Below the pieces are notes generated by a model. The model was not told where the DNA came from, did not search any database, and was given only the letters and a program-made list of their open reading frames with translations. The position numbers and the translations under genes are program-made. Below are positions 34,516 through 43,579 of a stretch of 64,000 nucleotides of DNA, one piece after another. The stretch comes from Sedimenticola selenatireducens (lineage in GTDB: Bacteria; Pseudomonadota; Gammaproteobacteria; Chromatiales; Chromatiaceae). Where the stretch lies: positions 166,572 to 230,571 of the forward strand of contig NZ_VMNH01000009.1 in the NCBI RefSeq assembly GCF_007625115.1, read 5' to 3'. Numbering within the stretch: position 1 is the first letter of the stretch; every line of letters begins with the position of its first letter.

Positions 34516-35325
34516 TCAAGCACTGAGTACTAACTCCAATACAAACTTGCTGCCAAAATAAGCCAGCATCAGTACCACAAACCCACTCAATGTCCAGGTT
34601 AAGGCCTTTTGGCCTCGCCAGCCAAAACGGTGGCGTCCCCATAACAGTGTCCCAAACACCAGCCACGCCACTATCGATAGGATGGTTTTGTGGACCAGGT
34701 GTTGGGTGAAGAGGTTTTCCAGGAAGACAAAACCACTCAGCAGTGCGATAGAGAGTAGCGCAAAGCCGAGACCAATCATCTCAAACAGCAGTGCTTCCAT
34801 GGTCTGTAGAGGAGGCAGGGCGCGAATAAATCCGCCCGGATGCCTGTGGCGCAACTGATAATCTTGAATTGCTAATAAAACTGCCTGAACACTGGCCATT
34901 GCGAGCATACTGTAGGCCAACAGTGATATGAGTACATGGATTCTTAATGCCCAGGGCGAGTCAGCGGCCAGAATGTGATTGGCTGGAAAGTGCATCTCTA
35001 AGGCAATAGTCAATGCGGCCAGTGGAAGCAGGGTGATGCCCAGATTCTCGACCGGTTTGGTCAGGGCAGAGAGCATCAGTAGCAACATGATGGTCCAAGC
35101 AATCAGCGACGAGGCGCCGAAGAAGCTGAGATTTACCCCACCCTCGCTGCTCATGCTCTGATAAAGCAGTATCCCATGCAGCGCTACCCCAGCCAGACCG
35201 GCAGTGATGCCAATGAAGCGAGGTAGGGATTTTCCTGTTCTATCAGAAAAGAGTCTGAGAGCAATGATAATCCCGCTAACCAGATAGCAGATGATAGCGA
35301 GAAACGCGACGATAGTATGGTTCAT
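34516..35325 (-). CDS. ypjD: YpjD-like inner membrane protein (cytochrome c assembly family)
   Basis: Integral membrane protein of 269 residues with about eight transmembrane segments, in the CcsA/CcmC-type cytochrome c assembly family. Conserved features include HILAADSPWALRIHVLISLLAY-type helices (in the middle) and the C-terminal HKTILSIVAWLVFGTLLWGRH with haem-ligand-type histidines. In many gammaproteobacteria it lies divergent from ffh, exactly as here. Its actual role in haem delivery is not established. Confidence 0.85.
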   Translation of the reverse strand: MNHTIVAFLAIICYLVSGIIIALRLFSDRTGKSLPRFIGITAGLAGVALHGILLYQSMSSEGGVNLSFFGASSLIAWTIMLLLMLSALTKPVENLGITLLPLAALTIALEMHFPANHILAADSPWALRIHVLISLLAYSMLAMASVQAVLLAIQDYQLRHRHPGGFIRALPPLQTMEALLFEMIGLGFALLSIALLSGFVFLENLFTQHLVHKTILSIVAWLVFGTLLWGRHRFGWRGQKALTWTLSGFVVLMLAYFGSKFVLELVLSA

Positions 35326-35580
35326 ATGGGCCGAGATAATCGCATAGTTACCCTATTCCTGGCCAGCCCGAAACACCAGAGATTCGGGCTATCCCTGCTA
35401 GATTTGAGCATAATATAGGTTTGGATTGAGCGTAATGCGTTAGATCAGGTTAGCGCTATAGCGATACCTTAGATCATGCCGGGTTAAAACACCCATTGAG
35501 CGTTGATGGGATCAAGGGCGCGTGGATCACCGTTTCCATATATAATGCGATAAATTTTTTGTGAGAGGCTCAGTTTAGGC

Positions 35581-36978
35581 ATGTTTGACAATCTGACAGA
35601 TCGATTAGGTGGCGTGCTCGATAAGTTGCGTGGGCAGGGTCGTCTGACCGAAGAAAATATTCAGGAAACTGCACGAGAGATCCGCATGGCTCTGCTGGAG
35701 GCGGACGTTGCACTTCCGGTTGTTCGTGAATTTGTTGATCAGGTCAAGGCCAAGGCGCTGGGCGAAGAGGTGATGCGGAGCCTTACCCCTGGGCAGGTGT
35801 TGATCAAGATCGTTAATGATGAGCTTGTCCGGGTTATGGGCGAGGCCAATGCCAAGTTGAATCTGGCTGCCCAGCCGCCTGCGGTGATACTGATGGCGGG
35901 CCTGCAGGGCTCGGGTAAAACGACCAGTGTGGCGAAATTGGCGCGCTGGTTGAAAGAGACTCAGAAAAAGTCCGTCATGGTGGTGAGTTGTGACGTCTAT
36001 CGGCCGGCGGCTATTGATCAGCTCAAGACCTTGGCTGCTGAGGTTGAGGCTGAATTTTATCCTAGTACTACGTTGCAAAAGCCGTTGGCCATTGCCAAGG
36101 CGGCGCTTGATCAGGCGCGTAGACAATTTGTCGACGTGCTGATTGTGGATACGGCAGGTCGTCTTCATATTGATGCGTCCCTGATGGACGAGATCAAGCA
36201 GCTCCATGCTGGGATCTCTCCCGTCGAAACCCTGTTTGTGGTTGATAGCATGACCGGACAGGATGCGGCCAACACCGCCAAGGCCTTCGATGATGCGTTG
36301 CCGCTTACCGGTGTCATTCTTACTAAAACGGATGGTGATGCACGGGGTGGCGCAGCCCTCTCAATCCGGCAAATTACTGGCAAGCCGATCAAGTTCCTGG
36401 GTGTGGGTGAAAAGACTACAGCCCTGGAGCCTTTTCATCCGGAGCGTATGGCGTCGCGGATTCTCGGCATGGGTGATGTCCTCTCCCTTGTTGAAGAGGT
36501 TCAGGGTAAGGTCGATCAGGCCAAGGCCGAAAAACTGGCCAAGAAGCTGCATAAGGGGCAAGGCTTCGATCTGGAGGATTTCCGGGATCAGATGGAGCAG
36601 ATGTCCAATATGGGCGGTTTGAACAAGCTCATGGATAAGCTACCGGGAATGGGAAATATCCCTGACCATGTAAAAAATCAGGTCAATGATAAGGAATTGG
36701 TTCGTACCATCGCCATTATCAATTCAATGACGCCGCAAGAGAGGCGATTCCCCAATCTAATCAAAGGTTCCCGCAAGCGTCGTATCGCCCTTGGCTCCGG
36801 CACTCAGGTGCAAGAGGTGAACAAAATGCTCAAACAGTTCACCCAGATGCAGAAGATGATGAAAAAAATGAAGGGCGGAGGTATGGCCAAGATGATGCGA
36901 GGACTCAAGTCAAAAATGGGCCCTGGTGGAGGTATGCCGCCCGGTGGAATGCCGCCTGGAGGAGGATTTCCATTCTGA
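35581..36978 (+). CDS. ffh: Signal recognition particle protein Ffh
   Basis: GTPase of the signal recognition particle; with 4.5S RNA it targets nascent membrane proteins to FtsY. N domain (LTDRLGGVLDKLRGQGRLTE), G domain with P-loop GLQGSGKTTSVAKLA, DTAGR and TKTDGDARGG, then the Met-rich M domain (MQKMMKKMKGGGMAKMMRG) and a Gly/Pro/Met tail. Length 465 is normal. A TATAAT hexamer at 35541-35546 could be its -10 element, but I see no good -35. Confidence 0.97.
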   Translation: MFDNLTDRLGGVLDKLRGQGRLTEENIQETAREIRMALLEADVALPVVREFVDQVKAKALGEEVMRSLTPGQVLIKIVNDELVRVMGEANAKLNLAAQPPAVILMAGLQGSGKTTSVAKLARWLKETQKKSVMVVSCDVYRPAAIDQLKTLAAEVEAEFYPSTTLQKPLAIAKAALDQARRQFVDVLIVDTAGRLHIDASLMDEIKQLHAGISPVETLFVVDSMTGQDAANTAKAFDDALPLTGVILTKTDGDARGGAALSIRQITGKPIKFLGVGEKTTALEPFHPERMASRILGMGDVLSLVEEVQGKVDQAKAEKLAKKLHKGQGFDLEDFRDQMEQMSNMGGLNKLMDKLPGMGNIPDHVKNQVNDKELVRTIAIINSMTPQERRFPNLIKGSRKRRIALGSGTQVQEVNKMLKQFTQMQKMMKKMKGGGMAKMMRGLKSKMGPGGGMPPGGMPPGGGFPF

Positions 36979-37043
36979 TTTGAGTGTAAATCATATGACT
37001 TGATAAAAGTCTGCGATTGTTGGTTTTGAAGTAAGAAAAACAC

Positions 37044-37071
37044 TTCACTTTTCTTCTAAAACGAGTAGAAT
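37044..37071 (+). promoter_or_regulatory. Possible sigma-70 promoter of the rpsP operon
   Basis: TTCACT, a 16-base spacer, then TAGAAT. It lies in the 165-base gap between ffh and rpsP. Downstream, CCGGCC-N9-GGCCGG at 37085-37105 can form a short leader hairpin. The promoter call is by inspection only. Confidence 0.35.
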
Positions 37072-37143
37072 GCCCCGTTTCACTCCGGCCGGTTTGGTTG
37101 GCCGGCGGTGCGTGGCAGATTTTTTAAATTCTAAGGGTTAGGC

Positions 37144-37395
37144 ATGGTAACAATTCGTCTTTCGCGGAGCGGAGCTAAAAAGCGTCCGTTCTACCACATC
37201 GTAGTCGCTGACAGCAGATGCCCACGCGATGGCAAATATATTGAGCGTCTGGGTTTCTTCAATCCAATCGCAACGGGCGGAGAAGAGCGCCTGCGTCTGG
37301 ATCAAGCGCGCATTAGCCACTGGGTTTCCCAGGGTGCTCAGCCGACTGACCGGGTCTCACAGCTGGTTAAGGAAGCGGCAAAAGCTGCAGCCTGA
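37144..37395 (+). CDS. rpsP: 30S ribosomal protein S16
   Basis: Small-subunit ribosomal protein of 83 residues. The N-terminus [20 protein letters not shown] and the [19 protein letters not shown] block are fully conserved. First gene of the classic rpsP-rimM-trmD-rplS operon. Confidence 0.98.
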   Translation: MVTIRLSRSGAKKRPFYHIVVADSRCPRDGKYIERLGFFNPIATGGEERLRLDQARISHWVSQGAQPTDRVSQLVKEAAKAAA

Positions 37396-37452
37396 TTGGT
37401 TTGTGGGCCTGTGCATGTTGCCGGGTATGCAAACCAGTGACCGGGAACTGAA

Positions 37453-37974
37453 ATGAGTGCGCCGGTAGATAAAAACGAGACCGATTGGGCTGTTTTGGGT
37501 CGTGTCTCGGGTCTGTTCGGGGTGCGTGGATGGGTGAAGGTTTTCTCCCACACGTCTCCAAAAGAGAACATCCTAAACTACCCTTCCTGGTTTTTATTTC
37601 GGGAGGGGGAGTGGCAAGAGTATAAGCTGAAGCAGGGCAAGGCTCAGGGAAAGGGGCTTGTCGCTTTACTGGAAGGGGTCGATGACCGCGACCAGGCAGC
37701 AGAACTTACAGGCGCTGACATTGCTGTCAGGCGTGATCAGTTGCCTGAAATCTCTCCAGATGAGTATTACTGGAGTGATCTTGAAGGACGACGAGTCGTT
37801 ACTGAAACGGGTGTTGAGCTTGGACGGGTGGATCACCTGTTTGAGACCGGTGCGAATGACGTAATGATGGTAAAGGGAGAGAGAGATCATCTCCTGCCTT
37901 TTATCGGTCAGGTAATTAAAGAGGTCGATCTGGACGGTGATTTAATCACTGTTGATTGGGATCCAGACTTTTGA
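37453..37974 (+). CDS. rimM: Ribosome maturation factor RimM
   Basis: Assists 16S rRNA processing and 30S head assembly by binding S19. The N-terminal domain starts [20 protein letters not shown]; the C-terminal PRC-barrel domain has [17 protein letters not shown] and ends [10 protein letters not shown]. Length 173 is normal. It follows rpsP by 57 bases. Confidence 0.97.
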   Translation: MSAPVDKNETDWAVLGRVSGLFGVRGWVKVFSHTSPKENILNYPSWFLFREGEWQEYKLKQGKAQGKGLVALLEGVDDRDQAAELTGADIAVRRDQLPEISPDEYYWSDLEGRRVVTETGVELGRVDHLFETGANDVMMVKGERDHLLPFIGQVIKEVDLDGDLITVDWDPDF

Positions 37975-37982
37975 GGTGTGGC

Positions 37983-38726
37983 ATGCGTTTTGACGTGGTC
38001 ACCCTATTTCCTGAGATGTTCAGGGCGATGATCGGTCAGGGAGTAACCGGTCGTGCAGTGGAACGGGGGCAGGTCTCATTAGGGCTCTGGAACCCTCGGG
38101 ATTACACCGATGACATCCACCGGACTGTGGATGACAGACCCTACGGTGGTGGTCCTGGCATGGTGATGAAGATTGAACCCTTAAGGGCCGCAATCCAACA
38201 GGCACAGGCCGCTACTCCCGGTGCCAAGGTGGCCTATCTCTCTCCGCAGGGTAGGCGATTTAGTCAGCAGGCAGCCCATGAGATTGCCCAACGTGATGGC
38301 CTAATACTCTTGGCCGGACGTTATGAAGGGATAGATGAACGATTGATAAGTCGTTCAGTAGATGAAGAGTGGTCAATCGGTGACTATGTGTTGAGTGGCG
38401 GTGAGTTGCCAGCACTGGTCCTGATGGATGCGGTTATACGACTGCTTCCGGGTGTTTTAGGTGATGCTGATTCGGCTGAGCAGGATTCGTTTTCTGACGG
38501 TTTGCTGGATTGTCCCCACTACACGCGACCCGAGAGTTTTGAGGGTGACGTGGTGCCTTCCGTGTTGACTGGCGGGAACCATGAGTTGATTCGCCGTTGG
38601 CGGCTTCAGCAATCACTGGGTCGGACATGGCAGAGACGGCCAGATCTCCTGGAAGGGCGAACCCTGAATCAGGAAGAAGAATTTTTATTAAACGAGTTTA
38701 TTGAAGCGCTGAAAGGCGCTGACTGA
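37983..38726 (+). CDS. trmD: tRNA (guanine-37-N1)-methyltransferase
   Basis: Methylates G37 of tRNAs next to the anticodon, preventing frameshifts. The SPOUT-fold protein starts [27 protein letters not shown] and the knot region [13 protein letters not shown] with [11 protein letters not shown] are present. The frame opens at 37956 inside rimM, but the ATG at 37983 gives the family N-terminus, eight bases after the rimM stop. Length 247 is normal. Confidence 0.98.
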   Translation: MRFDVVTLFPEMFRAMIGQGVTGRAVERGQVSLGLWNPRDYTDDIHRTVDDRPYGGGPGMVMKIEPLRAAIQQAQAATPGAKVAYLSPQGRRFSQQAAHEIAQRDGLILLAGRYEGIDERLISRSVDEEWSIGDYVLSGGELPALVLMDAVIRLLPGVLGDADSAEQDSFSDGLLDCPHYTRPESFEGDVVPSVLTGGNHELIRRWRLQQSLGRTWQRRPDLLEGRTLNQEEEFLLNEFIEALKGAD

Positions 38727-38745
38727 AATACAGGAGCATACGATC

Positions 38746-39090
38746 GTGAGTAATATCATTCAGGAACTTGAAGCCGAGCAGATGAACCGTGAGGTTCCCG
38801 ATTTTGGCGCCGGTGACACCGTTGTAGTACAGGTGAAGGTTGTCGAAGGTACCCGCGAGCGCCTGCAGGCTTTCGAAGGTGTGGTCATCGCCAAGAAAAA
38901 TCGCGGTCTAAACTCTTCATTTACCGTTCGCAAGATGTCCCACGGTGAAGGTGTTGAGCGTGTATTTCAGACCTATAGCCCGGCTGTCGCCGCTATCGAA
39001 GTAAAACGTCGTGGCGATGTCCGCCGCGCCAAACTGTATTACCTGCGTGGCCGTACGGGTAAGGCAGCGCGTATCCGCGAGAAGATTTAA
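38746..39090 (+). CDS. rplS: 50S ribosomal protein L19
   Basis: Large-subunit protein at the 30S interface. The 114 residues include [20 protein letters not shown] and [20 protein letters not shown]. It uses a GTG start at 38746 with CAGGAG 10 bases upstream. Last gene of the operon; a terminator follows. Confidence 0.98.
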   Translation: MSNIIQELEAEQMNREVPDFGAGDTVVVQVKVVEGTRERLQAFEGVVIAKKNRGLNSSFTVRKMSHGEGVERVFQTYSPAVAAIEVKRRGDVRRAKLYYLRGRTGKAARIREKI

Positions 39091-39116
39091 CGCTAATCTG
39101 GATTTGCCCTGTACTC

Positions 39117-39143
39117 AAACACCCCGCTTCGGCGGGGTGTTTT
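39117..39143 (+). terminator. Rho-independent terminator of the rpsP-rplS operon
   Basis: AACACCCCGC-TTCG-GCGGGGTGTT followed by TTG, a GC-rich stem with a stable tetraloop, 26 bases after rplS. Confidence 0.92.
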
Positions 39144-39206
39144 GTGTCCAGGGATGAACTTATGCCGTGGAGGCCGCGAATGGTCGGGGGCGGCTTTGTC
39201 AGGAAA

Positions 39207-40337
39207 TTAATCGCTTACGGGGAGTTCAATGCCTTTTGTCTGCTCCATGATCTGAATAGCGCTTTCAAGATCGACTTTATCCACGTTTTCCGGGCTTTGA
39301 GCATTAAGTCTGTCGAATATATCCCGCTGTTCAAGTGTCGCTCGATCCCCATTTTCTAACTGATAATGGGCTGCCCAGGGTACAAACTTGGTGAGCGGAA
39401 ACAGTTGTCCCTCGCTGGGGGAAATGTCGATATTGATGCCGGAGATCAATAGCAGATTTCTTCCTCTAAACTCTCGTTCTCGGATGATGGAGCGGTAGGT
39501 TCTGTCAAATTCTATTTGCGAATTCACTTGTGCAGCGGCTAGGGTAGGGAAGGGGGCAGTAAGGATCTGTGGCATGCTTTTGCTCAGGTTACTTTCGAGA
39601 TGGTTTATGCCCTCTTTCGTGACAATGTTTTCCCTTCTAAAGTGGAATAAATCATCACGCAATATTTCGCCAATCACCTGTTTGCTTCCGGATTTTAATG
39701 AAAGATTCGCAAGTCGGGGTAGAAACGACTGACTCAAGTAGAAGGCCTTTGAGGTACTGAACACTTGCAGTGGTAATAACCTGCTCGGTGGAGCCTCATC
39801 AATAATTTTTTTTAAATCAAGTATTAACCCTTGCTTGCGCTCATGATCAAGTAGCTGATTATCGATAATGACAGCCGGTTTATCATTAATCAGCGTGAAG
39901 GCGATATTGTTTTTAGCAAACTCAAATTCTGCGCTATACCATTCAAGAATTTTGCATATTTTACCGCAGGCGGCAGTTGACTCATGGTCATGCCGCTGTA
40001 GACGGCGGTAACTGCCGAATTGATCTTTCTCTGGATCGTATCCCACATGGCTGGCCTGTATGATCACCAGATCTTCGCCGTGATCGGCATGTGGGGCGTG
40101 GCGATCGGTAGCGACCACTCCTCCCACAATGCCATGGTTGAACGGGAAGGTGCCGAAGTGCTTGGCAATCAGGATAATTGGAAAACCCTGACTCTCATCG
40201 GAGCAGAAAGCGCGGGAGGGCATAATCTGACCGGGCCTGAACCCAAGTGATTTGCAAAAGTTGTAGAGTCTGGGGATGAAGCTGCTATAACGCATCGTCA
40301 AACCCTTGATGTGGAAATCACCCATGACGTGCGGCAT
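39207..40337 (-). CDS. LCIB-like (theta-type) carbonic anhydrase domain protein
   Basis: 376-residue cytoplasmic protein. Residues about 35-135 resemble the limiting-CO2-inducible LCIB/LCIC family, whose beta-carbonic-anhydrase-like fold holds zinc with Cys-His-Cys. Here CSDE gives Cys45 and Asp47, then HADHGEDL leads to IQASHVGYD with His97, and TAACGKI gives Cys124. The C-terminal half (140-376) I cannot assign. No signal peptide is seen, so interconversion of CO2 and bicarbonate would be cytosolic. It stands alone on the minus strand between rplS and sbcB. The call rests on recalled motif layout, not a search; activity is uncertain because some LCIB homologues are inactive. Confidence 0.65.
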   Translation of the reverse strand: MPHVMGDFHIKGLTMRYSSFIPRLYNFCKSLGFRPGQIMPSRAFCSDESQGFPIILIAKHFGTFPFNHGIVGGVVATDRHAPHADHGEDLVIIQASHVGYDPEKDQFGSYRRLQRHDHESTAACGKICKILEWYSAEFEFAKNNIAFTLINDKPAVIIDNQLLDHERKQGLILDLKKIIDEAPPSRLLPLQVFSTSKAFYLSQSFLPRLANLSLKSGSKQVIGEILRDDLFHFRRENIVTKEGINHLESNLSKSMPQILTAPFPTLAAAQVNSQIEFDRTYRSIIREREFRGRNLLLISGINIDISPSEGQLFPLTKFVPWAAHYQLENGDRATLEQRDIFDRLNAQSPENVDKVDLESAIQIMEQTKGIELPVSD

Positions 40338-40482
40338 GTTATTCCCCTTATTCTAGCCACATGAACAGAGCCACAATAGATTCCCATGCTGTCTGTGTCA
40401 AAAGGTTGATTGGGTTGCCTCCTTGATGAAAAGCTTTCAATATAGTGTCACTCCCTCCAATTGAATAATTCATAGGCAATTA

Positions 40483-41919
40483 ATGACATTCACCTTCTAC
40501 TGGCATGACTATGAGACCTGGGGTGCCGATCCGCGTAAGGATAGGGCCGCACAATTTGCCGGGATTCGTACGGATGCAGCGCTGAATGTCATCGGCAAGC
40601 CTTTGAGCGTCTACTGCAAACCATCCGATGATCTATTGCCACAACCTGAGGCTTGCCTGGTGACAGGGATAACACCACAAAAAGCACTGGAGCAGGGGGT
40701 CAATGAGGCCGAGTTTTTCTCTATGATTCATCTTGAGATAGCCCGACCGGGTACCTGTGGCGTAGGTTATAACAGTGTCCGTTTTGATGATGAGTTTACG
40801 CGGTTCGGATTCTACCGAAATTTTCACGATCCCTATGCGAGGGAGTGGCAGAATGGCAACTCGCGCTGGGATATCATCGACATGGTCCGGTTGACTCATG
40901 CCCTTAGGCCGGAAGGGGTTGTTTGGCCAAGGCGCGAGGATGGGGCAGTCAGTTTTCGTCTTGAGGCGTTGACTGAAGCGAATGGCATTGCCCATCAAGC
41001 GGCGCATGATGCTTTGTCCGATGTGTATGCAACCATTGAGCTGGCCAAGCTGATACAACAGCATCAACCACGGTTGTTCAGCTATCTCTTGTCACTGCGC
41101 AACAAGCGCACAGTAGGCGAATTGCTGAATTTACAGGAGCAGACCCCGGTACTGCATGTCTCCTCTATGTATCCAGCCGAGAAGGGTTGCATTGCTATGG
41201 TCATGCCACTGGCGAGGCACCCAACCAATCCGAATGGCGTGATTGTCTATGACCTGGGCTATGATCCCGATCCGCTGATTCAGTTAGGCGAGGAGGAGAT
41301 TCAGATGCGGTTGTTTACGCCCCGAGAGCATCTACCGCCTGGTGTGGAGCGTATCCCACTCAAGACGATTCATCTGAATAAATGCCCTGTTGTAGTGCCA
41401 ATGAGTACCCTGACGGATCAGGCTGCGGAGCGCTGGGGTATCGATTTGCAACAGGGGTTGGCCTATCTTGAGCGAATAAAGCTGGCCGGAGGGGTGGCGA
41501 AGAAGATACAGGCCGTTCATGCGCGACAGCAGTTTGAGCCTATTACTGATCCGGATCAAAGCCTCTATTCGGGAGCGTTCTTCAGTAAGGATGATCGCAA
41601 TCGAATGAATCGAATACTCACCGCCACGCCGGAGGCCTTGGCGGAAATGGCGGTGGCCTTTGATGATCCACGTTTGCCAGAGATGCTATTCCGTTATCGC
41701 GCTCGTAACTGGCCAGAGACGCTTTCTCCATCAGAGGTGGTGCGTTGGCAGGAGTATCGAGTTGATCGGCTGACAAATGCTGAAGGGGGCAGTAGCATCA
41801 CACTGAAAGCTTTCCAGCAGGAGCTGGCGAGGCTTATGGTCGATCCAACGGTTGATGCCGCAAAAAAGCAGATTTTATCGGAGCTGGCGGACTGGCCTGC
41901 AGTTATTCGCCTGGTCTAA
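40483..41919 (+). CDS. sbcB: Exodeoxyribonuclease I
   Basis: 3'-to-5' exonuclease on single-stranded DNA, acting in recombination and mismatch repair. The DEDD nuclease core has Asp9 and Glu11 (WHDYETWG), GYNSVRFDDEF, and AAHDALSDVYAT for the last His/Asp. The SH3-like and helical C-terminal domains follow (SGAFFSKDDRNRM, RYRARNWPETL). Length 478 is normal. Confidence 0.95.
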   Translation: MTFTFYWHDYETWGADPRKDRAAQFAGIRTDAALNVIGKPLSVYCKPSDDLLPQPEACLVTGITPQKALEQGVNEAEFFSMIHLEIARPGTCGVGYNSVRFDDEFTRFGFYRNFHDPYAREWQNGNSRWDIIDMVRLTHALRPEGVVWPRREDGAVSFRLEALTEANGIAHQAAHDALSDVYATIELAKLIQQHQPRLFSYLLSLRNKRTVGELLNLQEQTPVLHVSSMYPAEKGCIAMVMPLARHPTNPNGVIVYDLGYDPDPLIQLGEEEIQMRLFTPREHLPPGVERIPLKTIHLNKCPVVVPMSTLTDQAAERWGIDLQQGLAYLERIKLAGGVAKKIQAVHARQQFEPITDPDQSLYSGAFFSKDDRNRMNRILTATPEALAEMAVAFDDPRLPEMLFRYRARNWPETLSPSEVVRWQEYRVDRLTNAEGGSSITLKAFQQELARLMVDPTVDAAKKQILSELADWPAVIRLV

Positions 41920-41975
41920 GCATGAGCCGGCCTCTTTCTTGAATGTATTGAGACCGGCAGTCTATATTCCGTGGA

Positions 41976-42260
41976 TTACTCAGCGGTCCATTTGTTCAGT
42001 GCTTCGATGATGGCTTCTGCCTGGGCCTTGCTAGATATGTTGAATTTTGATTTTGGCAGATACTCACCGTTACGTTTCTGATAGCGGCGTATGCTGTATT
42101 TGTCAGGGCTGTATTCGCCTTTAGAGCGGTTCCACTCCTGATAGCGGAACATGACGGTTGACCAGGCCCCTTTGGAAAGTACAACTTTGTCCAACTCTTT
42201 TACGACGTCGATCCCGTCTTCTGAGTAGTTAATGGAGAGTTCTTCAACGGTCGATGCCAT
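41976..42260 (-). CDS. Conserved small protein, possibly PC4-like
   Basis: 94-residue protein I cannot name with certainty. The segment KYSIRRYQKRNGEYLPKSKF followed by NISSKAQAEAIIEALNKW has the strand-rich then helix layout of the PC4/YdbC single-stranded nucleic-acid binding fold, but similarity is only by eye. No signal or membrane segment. It is alone, 57 bases after the convergent sbcB; TGGAG-like spacing to the ATG is poor. Confidence 0.6.
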   Translation of the reverse strand: MASTVEELSINYSEDGIDVVKELDKVVLSKGAWSTVMFRYQEWNRSKGEYSPDKYSIRRYQKRNGEYLPKSKFNISSKAQAEAIIEALNKWTAE

Positions 42261-42400
42261 AGCTGCTAGTCCTGAGTTTCAAGGCCATTTTGGCCGGAAG
42301 ATGGATAGATTTTTAAATCGGCCTGCATATTCAGGCTGAGGCGGCAAGTTAACAGATGTGAGGGGTTTCGTCACGAGCCGTAACCTGTTTTTAGCGACGA

Positions 42401-43036
42401 TTACTGGGCTCCATTGGCCTGCAGTAGACGAATGATGTTTTGATCGCCTTGCTTAGTGGCAGCGGCCAGGGGGGGTTCACCCGCTTTATTTGCAAGATTT
42501 ACATCGGCGCCATTCTGAATCAATAATTTTACCTGTACCCGATTATTAGCGGCTATCGCAGCTGTCAGTGGGGTCTGGCCTGCGGAGTTCTGTTCATTGA
42601 TCTGAGCGCCTAAATCAATCAAGAGTGGAATGATATCCCGATCAGTGACACCGGCGCTCACAGCGACATGGAGGAGTTGTGTCTGATCGTGCTGCGCGCC
42701 CTGTTTTATCAAATATTCCGTGATTTGGGTGCGTCCGTTTAATACAGCCCGTACTAAGGCGCTATTTCCCTGTTTATCCGGGATGTCCAATTTGGCGCCT
42801 TTACTGACCAGTAGTTTTACAATGATGTAGCTGCCTTGGGTCGCCGCAATGTGCAAGGGTGTTTCCCCTTGCACATTGGCGTGATTAATGTCACTGCCCC
42901 ATTGAATATGGCGTTCAATCTGATTGATATCTCCCCGTTCGACCGCCAGATTGAGCGAGATAGTGGGTTTATCAGGTTCTGAACAACCGGATAGAAAAAG
43001 TGCACATCCAAGTAAGAAAAACTTCAATATATTCAT
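42401..43036 (-). CDS. Ankyrin-repeat lipoprotein
   Basis: 211-residue secreted lipoprotein. The signal peptide ends in the lipobox LSGC (FFLLGCALFLSGCSEPDK). About five ankyrin repeats follow, visible as GETPLHIAATQGSYIIVKLL, GNSALVRAVLNGRTQITEYL, GQTPLTAAIAANNRVQVKLL and GEPPLAAATKQGDQNIIRLL. Such proteins mediate protein contacts in the envelope; the partner is unknown. Divergent from the small membrane protein at 43109. Confidence 0.85.
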   Translation of the reverse strand: MNILKFFLLGCALFLSGCSEPDKPTISLNLAVERGDINQIERHIQWGSDINHANVQGETPLHIAATQGSYIIVKLLVSKGAKLDIPDKQGNSALVRAVLNGRTQITEYLIKQGAQHDQTQLLHVAVSAGVTDRDIIPLLIDLGAQINEQNSAGQTPLTAAIAANNRVQVKLLIQNGADVNLANKAGEPPLAAATKQGDQNIIRLLQANGAQ

Positions 43037-43108
43037 AGTTACCGCATTTTCTGATTCATCGCCTTCAATAATAGCGCCAATAGTGACCGCATGCTAAGGT
43101 ACGCGCCC

Positions 43109-43495
43109 ATGTTCCTTAAACTTCTTTTAACTGCATTGGTGATTGCCGGGGCGCTTCTGACCTTGCGAATGCGAAGTCAGCGCCGTTTGAACCAGTATGC
43201 ACCTGAACCGCGTGTGCTGAAAGCACCGGGTAGAGATGTGCGTGCTAAACGTATGCCCCAGTTGCTGGCAGCAGGCGCGGTATTGCTGATGCTGATTGGG
43301 GCTAGCCTCTATCTTTATCACCAATGGCGTGATGCCTATCAGTTAGTCTCCATTCATGTCATTGATACCCGTAGCGGACAATCATCCCAGTATCAGGCTT
43401 ATAAAGGGGATATCGAAGGCCGGAAATTCACAACGACAGATGGCCGAGTGGTCACACTCGCTGAGGTTGAACGCATGGAGACCGGTGCAGACTAA
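43109..43495 (+). CDS. Small membrane protein, unknown
   Basis: 128 residues with two membrane segments (about 2-20, LKLLLTALVIAGALLTL, and about 52-70, LLAAGAVLLMLIGASLYLY) and a basic stretch between them. A soluble C-terminal part (75-128) ends GKFTTTDGRVVTLAEVERME-like. An ATG at 43091 is in frame, but AAGG fits the ATG at 43109. I do not recognise the family beyond this layout. Confidence 0.65.
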   Translation: MFLKLLLTALVIAGALLTLRMRSQRRLNQYAPEPRVLKAPGRDVRAKRMPQLLAAGAVLLMLIGASLYLYHQWRDAYQLVSIHVIDTRSGQSSQYQAYKGDIEGRKFTTTDGRVVTLAEVERMETGAD

Positions 43496-43579
43496 CGACC
43501 CTCGTTGGTGATTGTGCTTTTTGCCTTGCCGTAAATCGGTTATGCTCGGGATACTCTTAAGGCATTTTTGTATCAGATT

